A stretch of 64,000 bases of DNA, from NCBI GenBank assembly GCA_009823505.1, contig VZQC01011955.1:2833324-2897323 (forward strand), written 5' to 3'. Each line of letters starts with the position of its first letter. Within the stretch, counting starts at the first letter, position 1. The DNA is from Rhizomys pruinosus. Taxonomy: Eukaryota; Chordata; Mammalia; Rodentia; Spalacidae. Under the pieces are notes generated by a model. The model had not been told where the DNA came from. It was given only the letters and a program-made list of their open reading frames with translations, and ran no database searches. Position numbers and translations under genes: made by a program. Positions 41,013 to 51,341 of this stretch are shown here, one piece after another.

Positions 41013-41297
41013 TAGTAATGTGTAAAGTTGATCCAAGTCCCTCCCAATGAAATGTATAGAACAGAGAACCACTTTTCTGGTGCTATTGCCACAAATTCAT
41101 AAACTGAATCTAATCACTAGGAAACATCAGACAAACCCAAAGTGAAGGTCATTTTACAGATTGGCTTGCTCTCTTCAAAAATGCCCAGGGCATGAAAGAA
41201 AAGCCAAGGAACTGCTCTAGTTTGAAGAAGACTAAAGGGAAAAATTAAATGTATGCATAACCTTGGACTGGATCCTGGGTCAAAAAGAATTATTAAA
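41013..41297. other. unique intergenic sequence
   Basis: Nothing recognised. Confidence 0.4.
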
Positions 41298-41308
41298 AAG
41301 ACATTTTA

Positions 41309-41565
41309 AGGGGGATGGAGAGATGGCTCAGTGGTTAAGAGCACTGACTGCTCTTGCAGAGGACCTCTTGCAGAGGGTTTGAGTCTCAGTACCCACGTGG
41401 TAGCTAAGAACCATCTTAAAAGCCAGGTATGGTGGTGCACGCCTTTAATCCTAGCACTTGGGAGGCAGAGGTGGGTGGATCTCTGTGGCTTCAAGGCCAG
41501 CCTGGCCTACAGAGTAAGCTCCGGGCCAGCTGGAACTAAAGGGAGACCCTGTCCCCCCAAAAAGA
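41309..41565 (+). mobile_element. B2-B1 chimeric SINE
   Basis: The first about 110 bases of B2 (41311-41420, with a tandem 'ctcttgcagagg') run straight into a complete B1 (41422-41560). The outer flanks share 'gacattttaa' (41299 and 41567), and no duplication is seen between the two parts. Confidence 0.75.
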
Positions 41566-41711
41566 GGACATTTTAAAAATAAATGACATTTGAATGTTTG
41601 AATGATGCTTGTGGATTAAATGGTAGAATTTTATCAGTGGTTTACCGATTTTGATGGAAGTGACATGGTTATAAGGAGAGTCCTGTTTTTTAAAAAAATA
41701 TACACTGAAAG

Positions 41712-41828
41712 GCCACTGTGGTAGCACATGCTGTAACCTCAGCACTGGAGGCAGGAGTCAAAGTCATCCTTGACTATGGATCATGTTCAAGCCCAGCCTG
41801 GGCTACACAAGACCCTGACTTAAAACAC
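41712..41828 (+). mobile_element. old B1-type SINE
   Basis: 'ccactgtggtagcacatgct' and 'cagcctgggctacacaagac'. Confidence 0.7.
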
Positions 41829-41833
41829 AAGCA

Positions 41834-41966
41834 GCCGGGTATGGTGGCCCACGCCTTTAATCCTAGCCCTTGGGAGGCAGAGGCAGGTAGATCTTTGCAA
41901 GTTCAGCCTGGTCTACATAGTGAGTTCCAGGACAGCCAGAGCTACAGGGAGACCTTGTCTCAAAAA

Positions 41967-42011
<45 letters not shown>
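41834..42011 (+). mobile_element. B1 SINE with (CA)n tail
   Basis: B1 to 'cttgtctcaaaaagac', then 21 CA units (41969-42011) in place of the A-tail. Confidence 0.93.
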
Positions 42012-42016
<5 letters not shown>

Positions 42017-42123
42017 ACAACAAAGCAAAATAAAACCAAAGTATTTAGGACTACTTTAACTTCATAATAGCAATTTAGTACTACACTAGTCAATAAATGT
42101 GTGTAACCATACATTAAAATTAT

Positions 42124-42335
42124 GGCAGGCTAGAGAGATGGCTCAGCAGTTAAGAGCACTGGCTGCTCTTGCAGAGGACCAGAGTTCGATTCCCAGCACC
42201 GACATGGTGGCTAGCAACCATCCTTAACTTCAGTTCCAGGGAAATCCACACCCTCTTCTGACTTCCTTGGACACTGCAAAATACTGGTGCACTTACATAC
42301 ATGCAGGCAATATGCTCATACACATAAAAAAATAA
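42124..42335 (+). mobile_element. B2 SINE
   Basis: 'ggctagagagatggctcagc' to 'cacataaaaaaataagg'. Confidence 0.9.
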
Positions 42336-42387
42336 GGCAAAGAATTAACAGGAGAATCTAGGAAAAGGATGTACAGCTCTTATAAAA

Positions 42388-42590
42388 AGCGAGAGCTCAG
42401 TGGTTAAGAGCACTGGCTGCTCTTGCAAAGGACTTGGGTTTGGTTTCTAGCACCCACATTGTGGCTCACAACTATCCTAACTCCAATTCCAGAGGATCTG
42501 ACACTGTCTTCTGACCTCCATGGGCACTGCATGCCATGGTGCACTTACATACATGAGGGCAAAACACTTATATACATAAAATAAATCTTT
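42388..42590 (+). mobile_element. B2 SINE, 5' end diverged
   Basis: 'gagctcagtggttaagagca' to 'cataaaataaatctttt'. Confidence 0.88.
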
Positions 42591-42605
42591 TAAAGAACTA
42601 TTCTT

Positions 42606-42690
42606 GCCGGGTGTGGTGATGTACATTTTCAATCCCAGCCGGGACTATAGGGAAACCTTGTCTCTTAAAAAACAAAAACAAAAACAAAAG
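42606..42690 (+). mobile_element. B1 SINE with large internal deletion
   Basis: 'gccgggtgtggtgatgtaca' joins directly to 'gggactatagggaaaccttg'. Confidence 0.8.
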
Positions 42691-42709
42691 CAAAGCTATT
42701 CTTTCCACT

Positions 42710-42816
42710 CCTGGAGCTCGCTCTGTAGACCAGGCTGGCCTTGAACTCACAGAGATCCTCCTGCCTCTGCCTCCCGAGTGCTAGGATTAAAGGCATGCGC
42801 CACCATGCCCAGCTTT
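42710..42816 (-). mobile_element. B1 SINE, truncated
   Basis: Begins inside the right arm at 'ctcctggagctcgctctgta' and ends 'ccaccatgcccagc'. No T-tract, so its tail end is lost. Confidence 0.88.
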
Positions 42817-43305
42817 ATAGTACATTTTTATCCTACCAGAAAAATTTCTACTTAATGGTTTCATTATTTTTAAGTAAATGAGTTCAAAAGAATAATTGAA
42901 ATTGTGAAAGCAGCTTTTCTTAATGAGTAATATAGTTGTACAATTCTGCTTCACAGTTACAATGCGTAATACTATGGGTCTAATATTTAATTAATCCTCT
43001 AGTTTTATTTCCTTGAAAGAGAAATCAAATATGAAATACTAAAACAACTTCAAGTTGAACTCTGTACATTTGAAGATATATTGTTTTCTCCTGAAAGCAT
43101 GCACACGATCTCTTTACACATTTATGTGGGGATATCCCTCCATATATTTAGAGCATTTGTCATGCTAGATGCAGCCCTATTCTTTGATAATAAAAATGAA
43201 AGCTGATTATACCATGGGTTATGGAAGAAGTTGAAAATTATTGTACCTTTATCATTTTTGGCCTACATCCACCACATTCAGTGATAGCTTACTAAATTAC
43301 TTTTA
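42817..43305. other. AT-rich unique sequence
   Basis: Nothing recognised. Confidence 0.4.
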
Positions 43306-43309
43306 TTTT

Positions 43310-43350
43310 TTAATTTTTATTTATTTTTTATGTGTATGAATGTACTGTAG

Positions 43351-43383
<33 letters not shown>

Positions 43384-43672
43384 GTGTTGTGTATGCATGC
43401 ATATGGAACATGTAGTATGTATGTGCAGGCATACAGAAGCCCAAAGTTGACACTGGGTATCTTCGAAGACTCTCTTCCTTATATTGAGGCAGAACTTGCT
43501 GCTTTGGCTCATCTAGCTAGCCAGCTTGCTCTGGGGTCACCATTTTCTACCTGCTGGGATGACAGGTGAGTCACCACACCCACCTGACTTACGTGAATTA
43601 TGGGATCTGAACTCTGGTCTCATACTTGCACTGTTAATTTTTTTACCCACTGAGCCATCTCCCCAGCTCCAA
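43310..43672 (-). mobile_element. RSINE1/B4-type SINE with (TG)n
   Basis: 'gtgtgtgtg' run (43354-43382), 'atggaacatgtagtatgtat', 'gacactgggtatcttcgaag', 'gggatgacaggtgagtcacc', 'gatctgaactctggtctcat' and 'actgagccatctccccagct' follow the RSINE1 order. Confidence 0.7.
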
Positions 43673-43689
43673 ATGATTTAATATTTTAT

Positions 43690-43826
43690 TACATTTATTT
43701 TGAGTGGAGATTTGAGGACAGTCCTAGAGGGCTGGTTCTCTCCTTCTACCTTGTGGGTCCCAGGGATTGAACTTAGGTAGGCATGGTGGCAAGTGCTTTT
43801 ACCCAAGTGCCATCTCATCAACCCCA
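43690..43826 (-). mobile_element. B3-type SINE, diverged
   Basis: 'cttgtgggtcccagggattg' and 'aagtgccatctcatcaaccc'. Confidence 0.7.
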
Positions 43827-43954
43827 TCAAATTATTTTTTTTAAATACCTGTCTTTAAAGCAAAGGTTTCTATTTGTCATTTAGAGTCAAGTGATAATGT
43901 CATATAGGGCCAAGACCACATAGTATTTCTCAAACAGTTTACATTTCTTTTTTT

Positions 43955-44200
43955 TTAATTTTTTTAATTTTTATTTATTTCTGTATGTGTATGAATGTAC
44001 TGTCTGCATGTAGGTTTGTGCACCCGTGTCCTGCAATGCCGTGGAGGTCAGAAGAGGGTGTCGGATTCCCCTGGAACTGGAGTTCTCCTGGAATTGGAGT
44101 TTCAGACAGTTCTCAGCCGCCATGTGAGTGCTGGGGATCAAACCCGGGTCCTCTGTAAGAGCGGTCAGTGCTCTTAACCGCTAGGCCATCTCTCCAGCCC
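43955..44200 (-). mobile_element. B2 SINE, full length
   Basis: Flanks share 'catttctttt' (left 43943, right 44202). Confidence 0.95.
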
Positions 44201-44211
44201 CCCATTTCTTT

Positions 44212-44393
44212 TGTTTTAAGAGACAGGGTCTCACATATCCCAGGCTGGTCTTTGAGGACCACCTTGAACTTCTGATCTTCCTGTCTCCAGCTCCTAAATG
44301 CTGGGATTACAGGCGTGTACTCAAGTTATGCAGTGCTGGAATTGAACTGGATGTTAGACAAGCACCCTATCAACTAAGCCTCATCCCTGGCCT
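44212..44393 (-). mobile_element. B4 SINE
   Basis: B1-like 'agagacagggtctcacatat' then ID-like 'tgctggaattgaactggatg' and 'atcaactaagcctcatccc'. Confidence 0.75.
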
Positions 44394-44394
44394 T

Positions 44395-44518
44395 CTTTTG
44401 GTCGTTTTTCCAGACAGGCACTCCCTGTGTAACCAAATGGCCACAATCTTTCTATATATACTCAGGATGGCCCTAAACTTTAATCTCCCTGCCTCAGTGC
44501 TGGGATTTCCAGACCAAA
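44395..44518 (-). mobile_element. old B1-type SINE
   Basis: 'ttttccagacaggcactccc' to 'ctgcctcagtgctgggattt'. Confidence 0.65.
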
Positions 44519-44537
44519 CTTATTTTTATATTTCTTT

Positions 44538-44687
44538 CTTTCTTTTGTCTTTTTCGAGACAGGGTCTCCCTGTAGCCCCAGATGACCTCGAATTCGCTCT
44601 GTAGACCAGGCTGGCCTTTAACTCACAAAGATCCACCTGCCTCTGCCTTCCAAGTGCTGGGATTAAAGACATGCACCACCACGCCCA
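44538..44687 (-). mobile_element. B1 SINE
   Basis: Perfect 17-base target duplication 'cttatttttatatttct' (44518-44534 and 44688-44704). Confidence 0.96.
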
Positions 44688-44704
44688 GCTTATTTTTATA
44701 TTTC

Positions 44705-45062
44705 TAATAAGCCTGGGAGATGGATCTAAAGAGAAACAATTTCAAAAATGTTTAAACCGAGGGTGGTGGTGGCAGCCTTGAAATAAGGTTTCCCTCAGTG
44801 ACTGGAGATGCAGCTTAGGAGCAGAGTCTGGCTTGAGGCCTGAGTTCAATCCAAGAAGGGAAATATATATGGTAAGCTGGATATTAAACAATGACATCAG
44901 AAAGTAGGAAGCCTTCTGTACATTCTCTACTTGATACTACCATTCAGCATTAAAATGCAAGCAGGACTCAAATTTATGAACAACTTTACAAAAAATATGC
45001 ATGCACTTCTGATTTCTCTGAACTGGAATAGTTTTTTTTTTGGTGGGGGGGATAGCTTTTAA
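44705..45062. other. mostly unique sequence with possible ID remnant
   Basis: 44798-44852 ('actggagatgcagcttagga', 'gcctgagttcaatcc') resembles a degraded ID element; the rest is unrecognised. Confidence 0.4.
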
Positions 45063-45420
45063 AATCTCTGTCCTAGTTCAGTTTTATTGCTGTGATAAAT
45101 CATTCTTACCAAAACCAACTTGGGGAGGAAAGGGTTTCTTGTGTCTTACTCTTCCAAGTGACAGTCCATCACTGAGGGAAGCCAAGGCAGGAGCTAAAGC
45201 ACAGAGAATGGAGGACACTGCTTGGCAGCTCGCAGTGCCCCATGTGCTGGACCCTCCTACATTATTCAATAATCAAGACAACACCTCACAGACACATCCT
45301 TTGGCCAACTCAATAGAAGAAATTCCCCAGTTACAGTTCCCTCTTCCCAGGTGTGTCTAGTTGACAAGTGACCCTATCCTATACAACTGACCCCTTGTCA
45401 ACTTGACACACAACCACACC
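45063..45420 (-). mobile_element. rodent dispersed repeat, class uncertain
   Basis: 'ttattgctgtgataaatcat', 'caacttggggaggaaagggt', 'cccaggtgtgtctagttgac' and 'ccttgtcaacttgacacaca'; inverted relative of 26545-26955. Confidence 0.7.
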
Positions 45421-45513
45421 ACTATTAACTACAACCTTTCCATTTCTTGTCCCCAAGATCTCATGTTAATATCACAGTATAAAACACAGCCCAACTTTAA
45501 AAGTCCCACAGTC

Positions 45514-45726
45514 TTGGGCTGGAGAGATGACCTAGCGGTTAAGAGCGCCGATTGCTCTTGAAGAGGACCCGGGTTAAATCCCCAGCACCCACATGGCAGC
45601 TGAGAACCGTCTTTGACTCCAGTCCCAGGGGAGTCCGATGCCCTCCTCTGACCTCCGCCGTGCATTGCACAACACAAGAGCACAGACCTACATGCAGACA
45701 GTACATTCATACACATTAAAAAAAAA
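45514..45726 (+). mobile_element. B2 SINE
   Basis: Target duplication 'aagtcccacagtctt' against 'aatcccacagtcttt'. Confidence 0.94.
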
Positions 45727-45793
45727 AAATCCCACAGTCTTTAAAAAATTTAAACATTTTAAGAGTTCAAGGTCTCTTTAAAAATCTAACAGG

Positions 45794-45950
45794 GCTTGCA
45801 GGGCTTCGTGGTGCATACCTTTAATCCTAGCACTTGGGAGGCAGAGGCAGGCGGATCTTTGTGAGTTCAAGGCCAGCCTGGTCTACAGAACGAATTCCTG
45901 GCCAGTCAGAGCAACAGGGAGACCCTGTCTCTGAAAGACCAAAAAAAAAA
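45794..45950 (+). mobile_element. B1 SINE (stacked insertion 1)
   Basis: Between 'aaaaatctaacagggct' at 45779 and the next copy at 45951. Confidence 0.93.
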
Positions 45951-45969
45951 AAAATCTAACAGGGCTATA

Positions 45970-46098
45970 GCCTGGTGTGGTGGCGCACCCATTTAATCCT
46001 AGCACTTGGGAGGCAGAGTTCAAGGCCAGCCTGCTCTACAGAGTGAGTTCCAGGCCAGCTGGGGCTACAGGGAGACCTTGTCTTAAAAAACAAAAAGA
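45970..46098 (+). mobile_element. B1 SINE with internal deletion (stacked insertion 2)
   Basis: Lacks about 24 bases at 'gaggcagag|ttcaaggcc', then reads to 'ccttgtcttaaaaaaca'. Confidence 0.92.
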
Positions 46099-46099
46099 C

Positions 46100-46322
46100 C
46101 GGGGCTGGAGAGGTGGCCTAGTGGTTAAGAGCGCCAACTGCTCTTGCAGAGGACCTGGGTTCGATCCCCAGCACCCACATGGTGGCTGAGAACCATCTTT
46201 AACTCCAGTTCTAGGGGAATCCGACGCCCTCTTCTGATCTCCGCAGCATTGTACAACACGAGTGCACAGACCTACATGCAGACAGTACATTCATACACAG
46301 AAAAAATAAATAAAATTTAAAA
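46100..46322 (+). mobile_element. B2 SINE
   Basis: Abuts the preceding B1 A-tail; 'ggggctggagaggtggccta' to 'aataaataaaattt'. Confidence 0.94.
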
Positions 46323-46336
46323 AAAGAAAAGAATTA

Positions 46337-46465
46337 CAGGGGAATCCGACACCCTCTTCTGACCTCCGCGGCATTGCACGACATGGGTGCCACAAATCTA
46401 CATGCAGACAGTACACTCATACACAGAAAAAAATTAAATTAAATTAAAAACAAAAGACCAAAAAA
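46337..46465 (+). mobile_element. B2 3' part only
   Basis: 'caggggaatccgacaccctc' to 'cactcatacacagaaaa': repeats the 3' half of the previous B2 in tandem, either a 5'-truncated insertion or a local duplication. Confidence 0.85.
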
Positions 46466-46484
46466 AAGTTAAAAATCTAACAGG

Positions 46485-46668
46485 GCTGGAGAGATGGCCA
46501 GCAGTTAAGAGCAGTAGCTGCTCTTGGAAAGGACCCAAGTTTGGTTCCTAACAATTGTCCATACTACAGTTCCAGGGGCTCTGATGCCTCTTCTGGCCTC
46601 TGTGAGCATTGGATGACATAGGTGCACTTACATACATGCAGGCAATACACTCACACCCATAAAAAAAA
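46485..46668 (+). mobile_element. B2 SINE, shortened
   Basis: Starts inside the third 'aaaaatctaacagggct'. The middle between 'ggttcct' and 'aacaattgtcc' is deleted. Confidence 0.9.
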
Positions 46669-46679
46669 TTTTTTTTAAT

Positions 46680-47555
46680 CTCTTAACTCTGGGTTCCTGT
46701 AAAATCCCAAACAAGTTAAATACTGCCTTATTTCAAGAGGGAAGAACCAGAGCACACTCCAAAAGCAAAACCCAAGAACAGCAGTGTAGACACTTGGGAT
46801 TCACTCTTGATCTTTGGTGCTCCAAAAGGCTTGGGCAGCTCTACCTGACTGGCTCTGCCATGCGCAGCACACACAGCTTTTCTCGTAGGCTCAGGCCAGC
46901 AGCACTCCACATCTGCTGCACCTCTTGGTGGTCATCTCACAGCCTTGGCATCTCTTCTATATCCCGGGATCTTCAGTGTAAATAAGGCTGCACCACTGGC
47001 CTCTCCCAGCCTTGCACAGTGCCAGGGCTCAGATTCTCTCCATGACTCTTTATGCCTTCAAAATCAGCACCAGCACCGGCTCAGAGACTCTCACACATTA
47101 GCAAGTTTAGCTTCTACCTTGAGATGCAGACTTGCCCTCCTCTGGACCACAGCTTCTGGATGCTGACCATGAGGAAATACTTCCCAGAAAATTTCACCTC
47201 AAGGATGCTGATCTCTTCTTAATCGAAGTTGACAGTTCAGCCCCAGCAAACTAGCATTTGTCCCACTAAAGCACAAAAGGTTTCATTTCTAAAAATTCTT
47301 AATTCAAAATAGATTACAAAAGCAATGTGGACAGTCTTTAAGAGACTCTCAAACTTGCCTTTGAAGTTTCACAGCCAGGCCCCCAGCATCTCCACTTCTC
47401 TCAGCATTATTTTCCAGGTTCCCACAATGACAGCTTGTTAAGTTCTGAGATCTCAACAGTTTTTCTAGCCCCACATTCTAAATGCTTCCACGCAATCATT
47501 CCCAGAACATGGCAGGTCCCTCACAGCAACACCCCTTGATCCTGGTACCAACTTT
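46680..47555. other. possible interior of a rodent repeat
   Basis: No ORF or named family. It runs directly into the repeat at 47560 through 'ggtaccaacttttgtcctac', a junction I associate with a longer rodent repeat, so it may be part of the same element. Confidence 0.35.
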
Positions 47556-47559
47556 TGTC

Positions 47560-47940
47560 CTACTTTGTTTTCTATTGCTGTGATGAAACACCAGCCATTT
47601 GGGGAGGAAAGATGTTTTTGCTTTTGCTTACATGTCCTGATCACAGTCCATTACTGAGAAAGCCAAGGCAGGAGCTCAAACAAGGCAGGAACCTGGAGGC
47701 AGAGGCTGAGGTGGAGACCATGGAGGAATGCTGCTTACTGGCTTACTCCTCTGACCTGTGCTCAGCCCACGATCACCTGCCCAGAGTGCCACAACCCAGT
47801 GACCTGAGCCCTCCCATCTCACAAAACCATCAAGACAACACCTCACAGACACATCCACAGGCCAGGCAGATAGAGACAATTCCTCAGTTGAAGCTACCTC
47901 ATCCCAGGTGTGCCAAGTTGACAGCTGAAACAATCCAGCA
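47560..47940 (-). mobile_element. rodent dispersed repeat, class uncertain
   Basis: 'tctattgctgtgatgaaaca', 'ccaaggcaggagctcaaaca', 'aacctggaggcagaggctga', 'gaccatggaggaatgctgct' and 'ccaggtgtgccaagttgaca'. Better preserved than the 45063 copy. Confidence 0.75.
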
Positions 47941-47954
47941 CATGGCAAAATTTT

Positions 47955-48015
47955 CCTCCCTCCTTCCTTCCCTCCTTCCCTCCCTCCTTCCCTCCCTCCC
48001 TCCCTCCCTCCCTCC
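47955..48015. repeat. (CCTT)n/(CCCT)n microsatellite
   Basis: Pyrimidine-only, about 60 bases. Confidence 0.93.
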
Positions 48016-48019
48016 TTGC

Positions 48020-48375
48020 CACTTTTCAAGTCAAGGTCCCAAGTTCCCCATGTTTGCCTTGAACTTCTGGTCCTCTTCTTTTTAATTTTATTTATTTTTG
48101 TATGTGTATGAATGTACTGTCTGCATGCACCTGTGTCATGCAATGCCGCGGAGGTCAGAAGAGGGTGTCAGGTTCCCCTGGAACTGGAGTTTTCCTGGAA
48201 TTGGAATTACAGATGGTTCTCACCCACCATGTGGGTGCTGGGGATCGAACCTGGGTCCTCTGCAAGAGCGGTTGGTGCTCCCAACCACTAGGACATCTCT
48301 CCAGCCCCGAACTTGTGGTCCTCTTACACCAGCTTCCAAGCAGCAGAAATTACAGGCCTGTGCCACCAGGCCAGC
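48020..48375 (-). mobile_element. old B1-type SINE, split by B2
   Basis: 'ccaagttccccatgtttgcc' left of the B2; 'aaattacaggcctgtgccac' right of it. Confidence 0.65.
48073..48306 (-). mobile_element. B2 SINE inserted in old B1
   Basis: Target duplication 'gaacttctggtcctctt' against 'gaacttgtggtcctctt'. Confidence 0.95.
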
Positions 48376-48486
48376 TATATTCTCCTAATCATGTCTTCTT
48401 CAGTTACATATTGACTTCCAGAGCTAAAATGACACAAGCTTAAGCAATGAAAAAACATCCCCCACCCCACCAAAAGAGTAATAATC

Positions 48487-48672
48487 CAATACCCAGAAAG
48501 AGGGGTAGGGTAGAGAGGGAGAGTGGAAAAGTGGGAAGGTGGGAGGGTGGGGAAGGGGGAAGGGAAGGGAAGAGAAGGGAAGGAGGAGGAAAGGGAAGGG
48601 GATGGAAGGGAAGGAGGAGGAAAGGGAGGAGGAAGGGAAGGGAAGGGAAGGGAGGGGGAGGGGAGACGAGAG
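48487..48672. repeat. G/A-rich polypurine tract
   Basis: 'gggaagggaagggaagagaa'-type sequence. 48549-48666 is almost pure purine, with many runs of three or more G. Confidence 0.95.
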
Positions 48673-48783
48673 GTGCCATGTGTGTACAGGGGGGTAGTAG
48701 AGAACAGAAACTGAAAGAGACAGAAGGGAAATAATAACCTCACCTCCTCAAGTCTAGCAAAGTACTGTTTAAAAATTATTTGG

Positions 48784-49002
48784 GGGGCTGGAGAGATGGC
48801 CTAGTGGTCAAGAGTGCCGACTACTCTTGCAGAGGACCCGGGTTCGATTCCCAGCACCCACATGGCGGCTGAGAACATCTTTAACTCCAGTTTCAGGGGA
48901 ATCTGACACCCTCTTCTTGCATTGCATGACACGGGTGCACAAACCTGCATGCAGACAGTACATTCATGCACATGTAAAAATAAATAAAAATTTAAAAAAA
49001 AT
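48784..49002 (+). mobile_element. B2 SINE
   Basis: 'gggggctggagagatggcct' to 'aaaaataaataaaaattt'; lacks about 15 bases at 'tcttcttgcattgc'. Confidence 0.93.
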
Positions 49003-49269
49003 TTATTTTGGTGATTTAGGAGTACTTTCTTAAAAATACAGTTGAAATGGCTAAAGTAAAAGGAAAAACAAAGTCGACGCTGTCTGAAACCAAGTGGGCA
49101 CTTCTGTATTTCCTTTCCTTCTCTGGTTCCCCTCGATCTTCCCTTATTCACTGTCACCAACACAGTGAAGACAAGACACAGAAACATTTGCAAACTGTAG
49201 CTTGAAGGGTTTAGAGCCCCACTACACACACACCAATCAGCCTCTCAATCAACAAATTATTGGCCCTTT

Positions 49270-49470
49270 GCCTCAACTGATAATGTTCTGCCTGTGTCCT
49301 GTGTCAAGCACACCACATGCATGCAATGCCCCCTAAGATCACAAGAGGGCATTAGATCCCCTGTCACTAGAACTACAGATGGTTGTGAGCTGCCATAAGG
49401 CAGCTGGGAACCAATCCCTGGTTCTCAATAAGAGCAGCAAGTGTTCTTATCCAGTGAATCATAATTCCAG
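49270..49470 (-). mobile_element. B3-type SINE, diverged
   Basis: 'gatcacaagagggcattaga' and 'gtgttcttatccagtgaatc'. Confidence 0.75.
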
Positions 49471-49481
49471 CCACTTCATTA

Positions 49482-49663
49482 ATATTTTATTTAAAGTTTT
49501 TTGATTCACACATGTGTTCGACGCCCAGGAACACCACAGGTGCTAGATCCCCTGGAACTGGAAATATGTACATTTGTTAGCTATCATGTGGGTGCTAGGA
49601 ACTGAACCCAGGTCCTCTGCAAAAGCAACCAGTGCTCTTAACCACTAAGCCATCTTGCCATAC
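49482..49663 (-). mobile_element. B2/B3 SINE, diverged
   Basis: 'gctatcatgtgggtgctagg' and 'gctcttaaccactaagccat'. Confidence 0.8.
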
Positions 49664-49674
49664 CATTAACACTT

Positions 49675-49879
49675 TTTAAGATTTTGTTCTTATTGTATGT
49701 ATCTTTGTGTGTGTGCCACAGGCATACAGGTGCTCTCAGGCCAGAGGGAGGTCTCTGGTCTGCTCGAGTTGGAGTTATAGGCAGTTTGTGCTGCCTGATA
49801 GGAGTGCTGGGGACTCACTTGGGTCCTCTGGAAGATCCAAGCAAGCGCTCTTAATCACTGAGCCATCTCTCTAGCCCTC
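49675..49879 (-). mobile_element. B3 SINE
   Basis: 'aagattttgttcttattgta' and 'gagccatctctctagccc'. Third of three consecutive same-orientation SINEs. Confidence 0.8.
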
Positions 49880-50181
49880 CTCACTAACATTTTTCAAGGT
49901 CATGACATAGAATATAAAGCAATCTTTCTTGTCAACCATTGTGCTAACAATTGCCATTCTTGAAGCAGGTGATCTGCACTTACCATTCCTAAGCATACAG
50001 AAACTAAGAACTGAAGTCACACAGCAGAGCAGAAAGGACTAGATGCTTTGTGAAACAGGGTTTGGGTATGGAACCCAGACTGGACTCAGACTGATGATTC
50101 TTCTACCTCAGTCTCTCAAGGGCCAGGATTATAAGTGCTGGCTCCCAATCCTAACTCTACAGAATGGATTCTAACACACAG
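49880..50181. other. unique sequence with degraded B1
   Basis: 50050-50140 ('gaaacagggtttgggtatgg', 'ctcagtctctcaagggcca') may be an old antisense B1; the rest is unrecognised. Confidence 0.4.
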
Positions 50182-50354
50182 CTTTTTTTTTTTTTTTTTT
50201 TTTTGCCCATCTCTTTTTGAGACAGGGTCTCCCTGTAGCTCTAGCTGTCCTGGAACTCACTCTGTAGACCAGGCTGGCCTTGAACTCACAGAAATCTGCC
50301 TGCTTCTGCAGCCCAAGTGCTAGGATTAAAGGCATGGGCCGCCACACCCAGCCA
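50182..50354 (-). mobile_element. B1 SINE
   Basis: T-tract, 'tttttgagacagggtctccc' to 'ggccgccacacccagcc'. Confidence 0.93.
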
Positions 50355-50477
50355 TCTAATGCAAGCTTTAATCAGCTTTGTGCCTCTTAAATCCTTTGGT
50401 TTTAGAGGCTTATTCATTCAATACTAAGATGTATTAGACTAGATGAAGTCTACATCATCCTTTCAGCCATCACATTA

Positions 50478-50721
50478 TTTTAAAATATATTTATTTATTT
50501 ATTTATTTGTATGAATGTACTGTCTGCATGTAGGTTTGTGCACCCATGTTGTGCAATGCCGCAGAGGTCAGAAGAGGGTGTCAGATTCCCCTGGAACTGG
50601 AGTTCTCCTAGAATTGGAGTTACAGACAGTTCTCAGCCGCCATGTGGGTGCTGGGGATCGAACCCGGGTCCTCTGTAAGAGCAGTCGGTGCTCTCAACCA
50701 CTAGGCCATCTCTCCAGCCCC
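50478..50721 (-). mobile_element. B2 SINE, full length
   Basis: Target duplication 'tcagccatcacatt' on both sides. Confidence 0.96.
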
Positions 50722-50736
50722 TCAGCCATCACATTC

Positions 50737-51215
50737 TAAGACTTGAACTCATTATAAGAGAATAAAACAATGATAAGCAGACAGAGGCAATAAGTAATAA
50801 AGATGATACACTTCCTGGTCTGAGACTTGGGGTTTCCCCAGCCTAAGCAGCAGGGTCTCTTTTCTAGCTGACCAGTAGACAAATTTAGATAAGACCAAGC
50901 TCAGACCTGACAGCTTGGAGCTGTAACTTATTGGCTCTCTCTTAAACTGACTAATCCAAAAGTAGGTGAGGAGACTTGTCCCTTATCAGCAAAAACACTT
51001 ACTAGGCCCAACCCCTCTAGGGAGCTTTGGATTCTTCTCTTTCCAGTCCCCTCTCTACTTCTGGAACATTCTTCTGAGTGTGAGTATTTATACCAGCCTC
51101 TCTTCATCTGTTGCCTTCTGCTGTATCTGGCATTTTTCCTGCCTTTTAATTCTCTAGTTGGCAGAGAAAATGAACCCCATGAAGACCCTTAGATAATGAT
51201 ATTATAAATTTCTTT
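50737..51215. other. unique intergenic sequence
   Basis: Nothing recognised. Confidence 0.4.
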
Positions 51216-51219
51216 CCTT

Positions 51220-51341
51220 TGTTGTTGGTCTTTTTGAGTCAGGGTCTCCCTGTCACCTCAGCTGGCCTTGAACTCAAAGAGATCTGCCTGCCTCTGCCTC
51301 CGGAGTGCTGAGATTAAAGGCATGTGCCATCGTGCCCAGCT
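51220..51341 (-). mobile_element. B1 SINE, shortened
   Basis: 'tctttttgagtcagggtctc' to 'gccatcgtgcccagct'; lacks the 'ctctgtagaccagg' part. Confidence 0.88.

Noticed and set aside
47955..48672. Complementary purine and pyrimidine tracts as one long hairpin
   Set aside because: The two tracts differ in unit pattern (CCTT/CCCT against GGGAA) and are separated by a B2, so stable pairing as a designed structure is unlikely.
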